IMG/VR virus record: IMGVR_UViG_3300020442_002355 | Span: 1 to 54,147 of that record | DNA from: a virus | Reading direction: 5' to 3' (one strand) | DNA: 54,147 bases | Shown: in pieces, positions 42,956 through 49,001 of the stretch | Position numbering within the stretch: position 1 is the first letter of the stretch | Layout of the letters: each line of letters starts with the position of its first letter | The notes under the pieces: model-generated | Databases searched by the model: none | Seen by the model: only the letters and a program-made list of their open reading frames with translations | What the model was told of the DNA's origin: nothing | Made by a program: the position numbers and the translations under genes

Positions 42956-44362
42956 TCAATCAAACATATCCATGGGTTCATCAACACTCATCAGTTCGTC
43001 AATCTTGAGAGTGTGTTGCCATTGAATATCATAATCATTGATACGCTGGCGAATATCTTCTTCAAGATCTTCAACCACTTCATCCTCTTTGCCGCGTCCA
43101 GATACCTCAGTCAGAATACCATCAACAGGAACACCCATGCTGAGAAGTTGGTGGACAATATCACTGATGGCAGTGAAAGCATCATCAGTATCATCAGCGT
43201 GTTGAATGATAGTTACAATACCATACTTTTTGCCAGGGGAGGAACGAATGACCCGACCCATTGCCTGAACTGCTTTGATATTAGAGGAGATATTGCGAAG
43301 GAAAATAGTACCAGTGAATGCCTTCACATCGATACCCTCACCCAGCATATCATAGTGCAGGACAATCATCTTCTGAGTCAGATCCTGACCCAGTTCATCA
43401 AGTTTAGTGATGAACTTACCCTTATCAGAACCGCTGCAAATCTTGTCGTTGTTGATGTAACCACCATTGACAGAATCAACAGTCAGAACATCATAACCCT
43501 TTGCATTTGCCCACTTCATGATGGAATTGCGGATGTCCTGAATGTTCTTGGTTCCGCGACATGCAACCAGAACTTTGTGTGCTCCGGTGTCATAATGCTT
43601 GACTTCATAATAGTTGATGGTCTCCATGATTGCATCAACATCAGTAGAAACCTCATCAAGATTCTTTGCAGAAGCATTAGAAACTTGTAGGTGCAGGTAA
43701 GGGTGAACAATGGACCCCGAATCAATCAGGTCCTTGAACTTTACATTGCAGATGTTCTGACCATATACTTCAGCATTGTCAAATCCTGCACCAGTTGTAG
43801 ACTCACTACGACGGGGAGTTGCAGTAAAGAAATAGCAGTTATTAGCGTTAGAACTAATATATTTGACACTAGGGAAGCAGTTACTATCAGCAGCATTGTG
43901 TGCTTCATCGAAGTAAACTGCATCAATCTTCAGATTAGCAGATACAACCCGCTCAAGACTCTTGTAGGTAGTGAACAGAATCAGAGGTTGATCTGCTTTC
44001 TGTGCAATTCTGTAAGTATCTTGAATATCATCAATGACAGTAGAAGGAGACTGTGGTTGAACTTTAGTTCTGAACTTCAGATTGCGACGATCACGCTGAA
44101 ATGTCTCAGATTCAGAAGAAACTTGACGATAGACAAAATCTACATCAGACAGGTGATAATCGAACTCAGTGAACAACTGCTTAGCAAGAAGCAGTTGAGG
44201 AGCAACAACAACAATGACACTGCCAGGTGTTAGAAACCGGCGAGAATCAGTGATCATTGTGTAAGTTTTACCACCGCCAGTTCCACAGGTGATATAACCT
44301 TTCTTGTTGATTTGCATCGCGGAAAGCATATCTTCCTGATGCTGACGGAGAGTAAAAGTCAT
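42956..44362 (-). CDS. SF2 DEAH-type helicase/translocase A
   Basis: A 468-residue helicase: Walker A GTGGGKT (27-33), DEAH box YFDEAHNA (150-157), motif III FTATPRRS (~179-186) and motif VI QAMGRVIRS (~370). The acidic C-terminal ~70 residues (KEDEVVEDLEEDIRQRI, MSVDEPMDMFD) are absent from helicase B and could contact partners. It aligns by eye with helicase B along both lobes, for example LFTTYKSLERVV with IFTTYNSLGRVM. It stands alone between element copies 10 and 11. Known relatives are restriction-enzyme translocases and UvsW-like repair helicases. Confidence 0.88.
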   Translation of the reverse strand: MTFTLRQHQEDMLSAMQINKKGYITCGTGGGKTYTMITDSRRFLTPGSVIVVVAPQLLLAKQLFTEFDYHLSDVDFVYRQVSSESETFQRDRRNLKFRTKVQPQSPSTVIDDIQDTYRIAQKADQPLILFTTYKSLERVVSANLKIDAVYFDEAHNAADSNCFPSVKYISSNANNCYFFTATPRRSESTTGAGFDNAEVYGQNICNVKFKDLIDSGSIVHPYLHLQVSNASAKNLDEVSTDVDAIMETINYYEVKHYDTGAHKVLVACRGTKNIQDIRNSIMKWANAKGYDVLTVDSVNGGYINNDKICSGSDKGKFITKLDELGQDLTQKMIVLHYDMLGEGIDVKAFTGTIFLRNISSNIKAVQAMGRVIRSSPGKKYGIVTIIQHADDTDDAFTAISDIVHQLLSMGVPVDGILTEVSGRGKEDEVVEDLEEDIRQRINDYDIQWQHTLKIDELMSVDEPMDMFD

Positions 44363-44383
44363 GATGTTGTGTTGGTTGTGTGC

Positions 44384-44417
44384 TTACAATACTAGGACAC
44401 TTTAGAGGCTTCAGTTA
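44384..44417 (-). repeat. 34-bp element, copy 11
   Basis: Copy with TATTGT. Its internal TGA ends the 156-residue membrane protein. Helicase A ATG is 21 nt downstream. Confidence 0.95.
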
Positions 44418-44881
44418 GTTTCATCAATGGTTTGAACCTCTTCGATACCATTCTGAGAGTTGTATTCTGCTTTGATAGCAGTACCGCTAGCAAAACCAAC
44501 AATACTAGATGTTGAAACAATAGCAGCAAGGATTAGAGAGGCATTCTTACCACTCACACGGTTCTTTGCCAGTTTGTAAGAACCAAACCCGGCACCACCT
44601 AGCAGCACCCAAGGAAGCAACCACCAGGCAATCCCAATAGCACAAACAAGACCGATAAGTGCCCAACTTCCCTCAACATCAGAGGCACTGAATGAAGAAC
44701 CAGATGAAGAAGAGGAAGAAGAATTGTCATCGTGAATCTCAAAGATACGATTTACATCACTCTCGTCTACACCCTCACGTCTTGCAATTTGTTTCTTAGC
44801 AGCAAAAACATTTGCAGCATTTACCTCTACTTGGTATGGATGATCTCCAGATACCCAGACTTGTGCTTCAAAACGTGCCAT
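44411..44881 (-). CDS. Membrane protein with Ser-rich linker (156 aa)
   Basis: A 156-residue protein in three parts: a soluble N-terminal domain (MARFEAQVWVSGDHPYQVEV, NVFAAKKQIARREG, residues 1-50), a Ser-rich linker (~54-66), and two or three hydrophobic segments (WALIGLVCAIGIAWWLLPWVLL and ASLILAAIVSTSSIVGFASG). The N-terminal domain resembles small proteins that adapt variable substrates, but I cannot name it. Phage membrane proteins of this type may act in exclusion or lysis control. Its TGA is in element copy 11. Confidence 0.82.
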   Translation of the reverse strand: MARFEAQVWVSGDHPYQVEVNAANVFAAKKQIARREGVDESDVNRIFEIHDDNSSSSSSSGSSFSASDVEGSWALIGLVCAIGIAWWLLPWVLLGGAGFGSYKLAKNRVSGKNASLILAAIVSTSSIVGFASGTAIKAEYNSQNGIEEVQTIDETN

Positions 44882-44902
44882 GATGTTGTGTTGGTTGCGT
44901 GC

Positions 44903-44936
44903 TTACAATACTAGGACAGTTTAGGGGCTTCAGTTA
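44903..44936 (-). repeat. 34-bp element, copy 12
   Basis: Variant GCCCCTAAACTGTCC with TATTGT. Its first TAA is the stop of the 53-residue gene. ATG at 44881 is 21 nt downstream. Confidence 0.94.
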
Positions 44937-45095
44937 CAGTATCTCACCTCGCATCTGTGCAAGTTTAGCAACACTATAGCACTCTAGGATAGTATATGCA
45001 ACCTCACCAGATACCATGTGCTCATCACAAAAATACTCCATTGTGTCCTCAATCAGTTCGATGAGTTGTTGATGCTTTGCTTCAGTGATAGTCAT
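44934..45095 (-). CDS. Small acidic helical protein (53 aa)
   Basis: A 53-residue frame: MTITEAKHQQLIELIEDTME, then YFCDEHMVSGEVAYTILECY and VAKLAQMRGEIL. It is entirely helical by pattern. The ATG overlaps the stop of the ligase-like gene (ATGA), so it is probably translated with it. The stop is the TAA of element copy 12. Function is unknown. Confidence 0.75.
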   Translation of the reverse strand: MTITEAKHQQLIELIEDTMEYFCDEHMVSGEVAYTILECYSVAKLAQMRGEIL

Positions 45096-45967
45096 GCGTT
45101 TGTAGCGAAGTTTGCGAAAGAAAAGGACTCACGATTGACGAGTTTGAACATACCAAACTCATTGGTGCGGACATAACCCTCACCGATGCATTGACGGTTG
45201 CCTAGGAATGCCTTAGGACCGTTATTGCGACAGAGTTTAAGCATGTCCTCCTTGATAGATTTGATGAGGAACCAGTAACTAATCAGACGAGAGTTGTTGA
45301 ACTCCTCAGGGTCAATCTCACGTCCCTCACGAATACACTTGTTCAGTGCAATCTTAAGTTGTGCTGCCTCAGATACAGAGACAAAATCTACCAGTTGTGC
45401 CATCTGACGGGCAAAACCAATAATGTCACTGAAATCTTTGTCAACTGACCAGCAGTCAGGTTGAACAAACTTGACGAACTCATTGTCAGCGAATACCTCC
45501 ATATCTACCATGTCCATGATAGTGTAGGCATCCTTAAGTTCACCATCAGTCGCATAAAGAGTGTGAGGAGCGACAACAATGATTTGCTCAATAGGGTCAG
45601 GGAAGACATAAGTCACGGTATTAGGTGTGAAGGTATCTTCAAACATACCCCAACCTAGGAAGTCACCCTGAACAATGCCATCATATTGAGGCAGGAAAGT
45701 GAGACAATCGTGAAGGATTCGTGCAACCTCACCCTCATAGAGATCGTCAATCTCTTGATGAGAATGTGCAATCTTGATCTTTTTCTTGTTGAATACTGAT
45801 TTAGTGCCAACAAATTTGGTGCCAGTAGCAGGGTCAGTGCCCCACACAATAGCAGGTTTGCCATCAATCTTGACTGACATATCACTGTCAGACATAAACC
45901 AATCAAGGACAGATAAGTCACCCGTAAGGATGCTGTCCTCTGGATGTTCAAGGTGAGTGTTCTTCAT
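45092..45967 (-). CDS. Ligase-like nucleotidyltransferase (DUF6267-like)
   Basis: A 291-residue protein. The segment HLEHPEDSILTGD at the start, the nucleotidyltransferase motif KIDGKPAIVWG (33-43) and TKFVGTKSVFNKKK just after it match the pattern of phage DUF6267 proteins, which are related to ATP-dependent nucleic-acid ligases. In ligases the Lys of KxDG takes the adenylate, so K33 would be the active site. Later motifs are GIVQGDFLG (~96-104) and the end FKLVNRESFSFANF. Substrate (RNA or DNA) is unknown. The start codon directly touches the end of element copy 13, so there is no leader. Confidence 0.8.
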   Translation of the reverse strand: MKNTHLEHPEDSILTGDLSVLDWFMSDSDMSVKIDGKPAIVWGTDPATGTKFVGTKSVFNKKKIKIAHSHQEIDDLYEGEVARILHDCLTFLPQYDGIVQGDFLGWGMFEDTFTPNTVTYVFPDPIEQIIVVAPHTLYATDGELKDAYTIMDMVDMEVFADNEFVKFVQPDCWSVDKDFSDIIGFARQMAQLVDFVSVSEAAQLKIALNKCIREGREIDPEEFNNSRLISYWFLIKSIKEDMLKLCRNNGPKAFLGNRQCIGEGYVRTNEFGMFKLVNRESFSFANFATNA

Positions 45968-45996
45968 ACTACTAGGACAGTTTAGGGGCTTCAGTT
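45967..45996 (-). repeat. 34-bp element, copy 13 (3'-shortened)
   Basis: Variant GAACTGAAG...CCCCTAAACTGTCC. The element ends in the ATG of the ligase-like gene (GTAGTATG), so the final GTGTAAG part is missing. Its internal TGA ends the 62-residue gene. Confidence 0.9.
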
Positions 45997-46179
45997 CTTG
46001 ATAAGCTCAAGAGTTTCAACAATACTAGTCATACAAGAACGTGAATAACCAGTAGCATAAGGATAACTTTTCTCAATTCCATCAGAACTACTATCCACAC
46101 CATGGCAGACAGCAATACTTTCTTTGAGGTTCTGAATCATAAGTTCCAGAACGTATTCGTCAATTTGATAGGTTTTCAT
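45991..46179 (-). CDS. Small hypothetical protein (62 aa)
   Basis: A 62-residue protein: MKTYQIDEYVLELMIQNLKE, then CHGVDSSSDGIEKSYPYATGYSRSCMTSIVETLELIKN. It forms a one-gene cassette between element copies 13 and 14, and its stop is the TGA of copy 13. The arrangement YPYATGYSRSCM between two helices is distinctive, but I do not recognise a family. Confidence 0.76.
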   Translation of the reverse strand: MKTYQIDEYVLELMIQNLKESIAVCHGVDSSSDGIEKSYPYATGYSRSCMTSIVETLELIKN

Positions 46180-46194
46180 AGTTTAGTTGAGTGC

Positions 46195-46228
46195 TTACAC
46201 TACTAGGACACTTTAGGGGCTTCAGTTA
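46195..46228 (-). repeat. 34-bp element, copy 14
   Basis: GCCCCTAAAG variant. The 206-residue gene ends TAA directly before it. ATG at 46179 is 15 nt downstream. Confidence 0.95.
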
Positions 46229-46849
46229 TTACTTGTTAGTTGCCCAAGTTCTACTAAAGTTCTTTAATTTTACATCTTTTGGATTCTTACCTTGCTTTTC
46301 TGCTTCTGCATCTCTAACTCTTCTTTCAAGTTCTCTTTCACCTTGACGCATCAACTTTTGTCTTTCGCTTCTTGTGTATGATTTTTTAGGTTTACCTGCC
46401 TTTGGATCATATTTTGGAGAAACAGTCTTAGTTGTCTTCTTACTCAACAACTGTGATGCTGTAGGTGTTTTCTTTGCTGATGTAGGTGCTGGTTTACCAC
46501 TCTTTCTAGCAGCGATTCGTGCCTGTGCTGCTTTCTTTCTTTCTGCTTTTGCTGCTGCTGCCTGTGCAGATGCTGCACTTCCACGCTCACGGGTAGGTTG
46601 TTGCTCTCTTGTAGATGCTTGACGTTGAGAACCAATATCCTTACGTTTCTTATAGGGAGAAACGGGAGCAGTTTTACCACCACCAATTGCCTTGGTTCTT
46701 CTCATCTCCGGCGCAGACTTCTTACGGTCACGACCTACACGACCATCTGCATCTGTCTTCCTAATCTGACTACGACCCTGAACTTCCTTGTCGTATGCCT
46801 CAAATTGTATAGAATATGCTTCCGAAAGGAATTGTTGGAGAGTCTTCAT
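46229..46849 (-). CDS. Basic low-complexity virion-type protein (206 aa)
   Basis: A 206-residue, very basic protein. The N terminus MKTLQQFLSEAYSIQF is a frequent start in cyanophage proteins that associate with the prohead or virion. The middle is Ala/Lys/Arg-rich (AQAAAAKAERKKAAQARIAARKSG) with further repeats of KPAPTSAKK type. The end is KNPKDVKLKNFSRTWATNK. It has a late motif (46876-46882), unlike its neighbours in the array, so it is probably made late. DNA binding inside the head is a reasonable guess, no more. Confidence 0.78.
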   Translation of the reverse strand: MKTLQQFLSEAYSIQFEAYDKEVQGRSQIRKTDADGRVGRDRKKSAPEMRRTKAIGGGKTAPVSPYKKRKDIGSQRQASTREQQPTRERGSAASAQAAAAKAERKKAAQARIAARKSGKPAPTSAKKTPTASQLLSKKTTKTVSPKYDPKAGKPKKSYTRSERQKLMRQGERELERRVRDAEAEKQGKNPKDVKLKNFSRTWATNK

Positions 46850-46875
46850 CGGTCGTGTTTGTTATTCATATTATA

Positions 46876-46882
46876 TATTTAT
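46876..46882 (-). promoter_or_regulatory. Late promoter motif ATAAATA
   Basis: Minus strand GGATAAATATATAATATG, 26 nt before the ATG at 46849. It follows the 10-bp hairpin directly. Confidence 0.68.
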
Positions 46883-46908
46883 CCCCTGCCCCCGTCAAGG
46901 GGCAGGGG
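46883..46908 (-). other. Perfect 10-bp GC-rich hairpin after a stop codon
   Basis: Arms CCCCTGCCCC and GGGGCAGGGG with a 6-nt loop, starting 8 nt after the TGA of the 75-residue gene. No T run follows on either strand; a late motif does. It may block read-through or protect the 3' end of the message. Confidence 0.7.
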
Positions 46909-46916
46909 ACACTACG

Positions 46917-47144
46917 TCAATCGTCCTCTTCTTCAGTATCTTCAAGACCCCGAATCTTCTTCAGGGATTGATACGGACCTTTCCAAACTAGGTCTTCTTC
47001 ATAGAAGTAATTGACCCGTTCTTTGCGTGCTTGTTGCAACATATCCATTTGCAACTGTTGGTCCTTAGTAAAGACGAAATTCTGCTCCCTCCAAATCTTT
47101 TTCAGTTCGTTAATGTGGGACAGGACGTTTACAGTTTGGGTCAT
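46917..47144 (-). CDS. Small conserved protein (75 aa)
   Basis: A 75-residue protein: MTQTVNVLSHINELKKIWREQ, then FVFTKDQQLQMDMLQQARKERV and an acidic end GLEDTEEEDD. WKGPY in the middle (VWKGPYQSLKK) is typical of a family of small cyanophage proteins. It starts 3 nt after the 41-residue gene ends. It predicts as two helices with an acidic tail. Function is unknown. Confidence 0.8.
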   Translation of the reverse strand: MTQTVNVLSHINELKKIWREQNFVFTKDQQLQMDMLQQARKERVNYFYEEDLVWKGPYQSLKKIRGLEDTEEEDD

Positions 47145-47147
47145 GAT

Positions 47148-47273
47148 TCAGACAGTGTAGGTTTCTTGGGCGAATTCGTCACACTTGACGTTGTTTTCAG
47201 GGTTATCTTCGTCGATAATGTCAAAGATTTCTCCTTGCATATCTTGAATCTCAGACCAAAGTTCGTCGTGCAT
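47148..47273 (-). CDS. Tiny acidic protein (41 aa)
   Basis: A 41-residue frame: MHDELWSEIQDMQGEIFDII, then DEDNPENNVKCDEFAQETYTV. The overall charge is strongly negative. It starts 15 nt after element copy 15, with a CA-rich leader, and ends 3 nt before the next ATG. The MHDELWSEI start recurs in cyanophage small proteins as I remember them. Function is unknown. Confidence 0.75.
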   Translation of the reverse strand: MHDELWSEIQDMQGEIFDIIDEDNPENNVKCDEFAQETYTV

Positions 47274-47288
47274 AATTTTGATTGGTGC

Positions 47289-47321
47289 TTACACTAATGG
47301 GACACTTTAGAGGCTTCAGTT
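47289..47321 (-). repeat. 34-bp element, copy 15
   Basis: Slightly diverged: CAACTGAAG at the start and CCCATTAGTGTAAG at the end. It follows the TAA of the 48-residue gene by 1 nt. ATG at 47273 is 15 nt downstream. Confidence 0.9.
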
Positions 47322-47322
47322 G

Positions 47323-47469
47323 TTATTTGGCAAGGATTTGGATGTTTGTTGCTCCTTGGTCCTTTACAATTCCCTCCCAGAATACAGCATCCTCAATTTT
47401 GTAGAACGTTGCAGTCTGCATTGCGTTGCCTTTTTTCTTCGGTTTGAGATACTTGACTTGATACTTCAT
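47323..47469 (-). CDS. Small conserved protein (48 aa)
   Basis: A 48-residue basic protein: MKYQVKYLKPKKKGNAMQTA, then TFYKIEDAVFWEGIV and KDQGATNIQILAK. This beta-alpha-beta pattern (YLKPK...TATFYKIEDAxxWE) is a common cyanophage small gene. It overlaps the membrane-protein gene in another frame by 77 nt. The clear family resemblance argues that this frame is the real one in the overlap. Function is unknown. Confidence 0.82.
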   Translation of the reverse strand: MKYQVKYLKPKKKGNAMQTATFYKIEDAVFWEGIVKDQGATNIQILAK

Positions 47470-47629
47470 TCCAGTGTCTTAATACTCCAGATACAATAAA
47501 AAGGTTAGTGACCATGTAACTAACAAATATAAGGGTGCGAATGAGAGCAACCCAATCATCATAAGTTTCTGTCTTTGTGTCACTGAAACTCCCTAACGAA
47601 TATTTCCATATCGTCCAAATTCGTCGCAT
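47393..47629 (-). CDS. Small membrane protein with extended C terminus (78 aa)
   Basis: A 78-residue frame. Residues 1-52 (MRRIWTIWKYSLGSFSDTKT, DDWVALIRTLIFVSYMVTNLFIVSGVLRHW) form a recognisable one-helix cyanophage membrane protein that normally ends soon after HW. Here no stop follows, and translation runs another ~25 residues (VSSQVSQTEEKRQRNADC) through the frame of the 48-residue gene. Both starts overlap neighbours: 50 nt with the gene before and 77 nt with the gene after. The extension may be an accident of a lost stop codon. Confidence 0.72.
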   Translation of the reverse strand: MRRIWTIWKYSLGSFSDTKTETYDDWVALIRTLIFVSYMVTNLFIVSGVLRHWNEVSSQVSQTEEKRQRNADCNVLQN

Positions 47630-47843
47630 TCTTATATCTCCTACTCTTCACATATACAAGTTCATCGTAATTATAACTGTTGACTACAATTAGGCAATGA
47701 TGTTTCTTGTGCATAGGCACTAGGTTGTCTGCTTTTGGTTTCACACTTATCTCAATAGTGAGATGATCCTCATCAAGATAATACACCCAACCCTCAACAT
47801 TTCTCCACTTGACGTAGTCATCAATTTTAGGTCGATAAGTCAT
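47580..47843 (-). CDS. Small conserved protein (87 aa)
   Basis: An 87-residue protein: MTYRPKIDDYVKWRNVEGWVY, then LDEDHLTIEISVKPKADN and YDELVYVKSRR. The KIDDYVxW...GWVYxxDEDxLTIEI pattern suggests a small SH3-like beta barrel and is conserved among cyanophages. It overlaps the gene before by 4 nt (ATGA-type) and the gene after by 50 nt. Function is unknown. Confidence 0.82.
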   Translation of the reverse strand: MTYRPKIDDYVKWRNVEGWVYYLDEDHLTIEISVKPKADNLVPMHKKHHCLIVVNSYNYDELVYVKSRRYKNATNLDDMEIFVREFQ

Positions 47844-48148
47844 AGAAAAGCACGCTCTAATGGATTCAGATTGAGAGGCATAGCAGTGTAAGTTCTGGTG
47901 TCAGATAACTGAACTTCCTTACCTACTTTCTTGTGGTTGACTGGAGAATAATACTTTCGTTTTTTTGAATCATAGAACCCCCAGATGGTTCTAACGGGAT
48001 CAGAAGTGTAAGAAAAAGTAGAATGGTTCCGCAACCATATAGCAGTAACATTGCGTTTGAACGAAGTGTACTCATAAGAATAACCTTCAGGTGCTTTGTG
48101 TGTAAAATCAGGCGGACAGAGGTCGATCACTGACGGACAAGGATTCAT
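47840..48148 (-). CDS. Conserved hypothetical protein (102 aa)
   Basis: A 102-residue basic protein: MNPCPSVIDLCPPDFTHKAP, then YEYTSFKRNVTAIWLRNHS and TIWGFYDSKKRKYYSPVNHKKVGKEV. The aromatic-rich centre (VRTIWGFYDSKKRKYYSPVNHK) is one I associate with conserved unknowns of marine T4-like phages. It overlaps the 75-residue gene by 41 nt, so its true start may be the GTG/ATG closer to the IDLCPP segment. It is part of an eight-gene overlapping run. Confidence 0.78.
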   Translation of the reverse strand: MNPCPSVIDLCPPDFTHKAPEGYSYEYTSFKRNVTAIWLRNHSTFSYTSDPVRTIWGFYDSKKRKYYSPVNHKKVGKEVQLSDTRTYTAMPLNLNPLERAFL

Positions 48149-48335
48149 AGTCTGGATACATTGTAGTCACAATATACGTCGCAAGTTGTTGATTTGGTGC
48201 CACTACATCCACTGCCACATCTAACCACTGTGGAGCATCTTCAGGGGCATCTTGCATTGGCAGTTCAATACTGACCCGCCAAATGTTACCGTTCTTGAGA
48301 TGTTTGTCCCAAGATACTATCATATCAGGTTGCAT
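48108..48335 (-). CDS. Small conserved protein (75 aa)
   Basis: A 75-residue protein: MQPDMIVSWDKHLKNGNIWR, then VSIELPMQDAPEDAPQWLDV and QLATYIVTTMYPDYESLSVSD. It reads as a beta-hairpin followed by a helix (NQQLATYIVTTMYPDYES), a form seen in small dsDNA-phage proteins. It overlaps the preceding gene by 11 nt and the following by 41 nt. Function is unknown. Confidence 0.8.
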   Translation of the reverse strand: MQPDMIVSWDKHLKNGNIWRVSIELPMQDAPEDAPQWLDVAVDVVAPNQQLATYIVTTMYPDYESLSVSDRPLSA

Positions 48336-48573
48336 GGTGTGCCTTTAAGTCAGGGTTTGCTTGAGATTTAGTGAGGTCACGACGAGACTGGTTCTTAATA
48401 ATAATGAACGCATCTTTGTTGTATTTGCGTGTGCCGATGGGAGATTGCCACTTTTTGTTGTACTCTTCCCCCACATCAATACCTGATACGGAAGTACCAC
48501 CAATCTCTACAGTGATTTCATCACCATCTTCCCACTTAAGTTTTTCGATGATAGCATTGATTTCATCAATCAT
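48325..48573 (-). CDS. Small hypothetical protein (82 aa)
   Basis: An 82-residue protein: MIDEINAIIEKLKWEDGDEIT, then VEIGGTSVSGIDVGEEYNKKW and AFIIIKNQSRRDLTKSQ. Its ATG overlaps the stop of the 79-residue gene by 4 nt (ATGA). The alternating strands in the middle and polar tail give no recognisable family. Function is unknown. Confidence 0.78.
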   Translation of the reverse strand: MIDEINAIIEKLKWEDGDEITVEIGGTSVSGIDVGEEYNKKWQSPIGTRKYNKDAFIIIKNQSRRDLTKSQANPDLKAHHAT

Positions 48574-48809
48574 GTTGTAAACTGCTCCACAATTTCAGAC
48601 TCAACATCTTCTGCAAGGGCATACGTTGGTGCCTTCAAAATGTTTTCACGAAGACGATTGTAATAATCATCGTTCAATCCATCATCTTCCCTAGCAATCA
48701 AATCAAAACACTCTTCATCACTCTTGGCAACAACATTCCAGATGCCACCATATTCAGAGCGAGGGAATGGAATGAAATGATCAACAACGTAAAGGAATTT
48801 CTGAGTCAT
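48570..48809 (-). CDS. Small hypothetical protein (79 aa)
   Basis: A 79-residue acidic protein: MTQKFLYVVDHFIPFPRSEYG, then GIWNVVAKSDEECFDLIARED and YNRLRENILKAPTYAL. The first half (YVVDHFIPFPRSEYGGIWNVVAKSDEEC) resembles short phage proteins with one beta-alpha unit. A purine-rich AGGAGAC precedes the ATG by 3 nt, a good ribosome site but with short spacing. Function is unknown. Confidence 0.8.
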   Translation of the reverse strand: MTQKFLYVVDHFIPFPRSEYGGIWNVVAKSDEECFDLIAREDDGLNDDYYNRLRENILKAPTYALAEDVESEIVEQFTT

Positions 48810-48838
48810 TGTCTCCTATGAATTACAGTTTGATTATA

Positions 48839-48958
48839 TCAGGAACAGAAAAATTCTGCAAGGTAGTAGTCAACTGTCACCTCAAGTTCTGCTGCTTCTT
48901 TTTCTACTTGATCCCAGAATTCTTGGGCACAAGCATCAAGTGGGTCTTTTTCAATCAT
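48839..48958 (-). CDS. Tiny acidic protein (39 aa)
   Basis: A 39-residue frame: MIEKDPLDACAQEFWDQVEK, then EAAELEVTVDYYLAEFFCS. It is a single acidic helix pair with the start MIxKDPLDACAQEFW that I recognise from small cyanophage genes. It starts 11 nt after element copy 16 and leads the run of overlapping genes. Function is unknown. Confidence 0.78.
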   Translation of the reverse strand: MIEKDPLDACAQEFWDQVEKEAAELEVTVDYYLAEFFCS

Positions 48959-48968
48959 AATCAGGTTG

Positions 48969-49001
48969 CTTACACTCCTAGGACAGTTTAGAGGCTTCAG
49001 T
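48969..49001 (-). repeat. 34-bp element, copy 16
   Basis: Variant starting CACTGAAG, with AAACTGTCC and TAGGAGTGT. Its internal TGA ends the His-rich gene. ATG at 48958 is 11 nt downstream. Confidence 0.9.

Noticed and set aside
39594-44362. UvsW for one of the two helicases
   Set aside because: Both lack the N-terminal UvsW domain and lie in the accessory array next to methyltransferase and nuclease genes, so an ordinary UvsW assignment is not supported.
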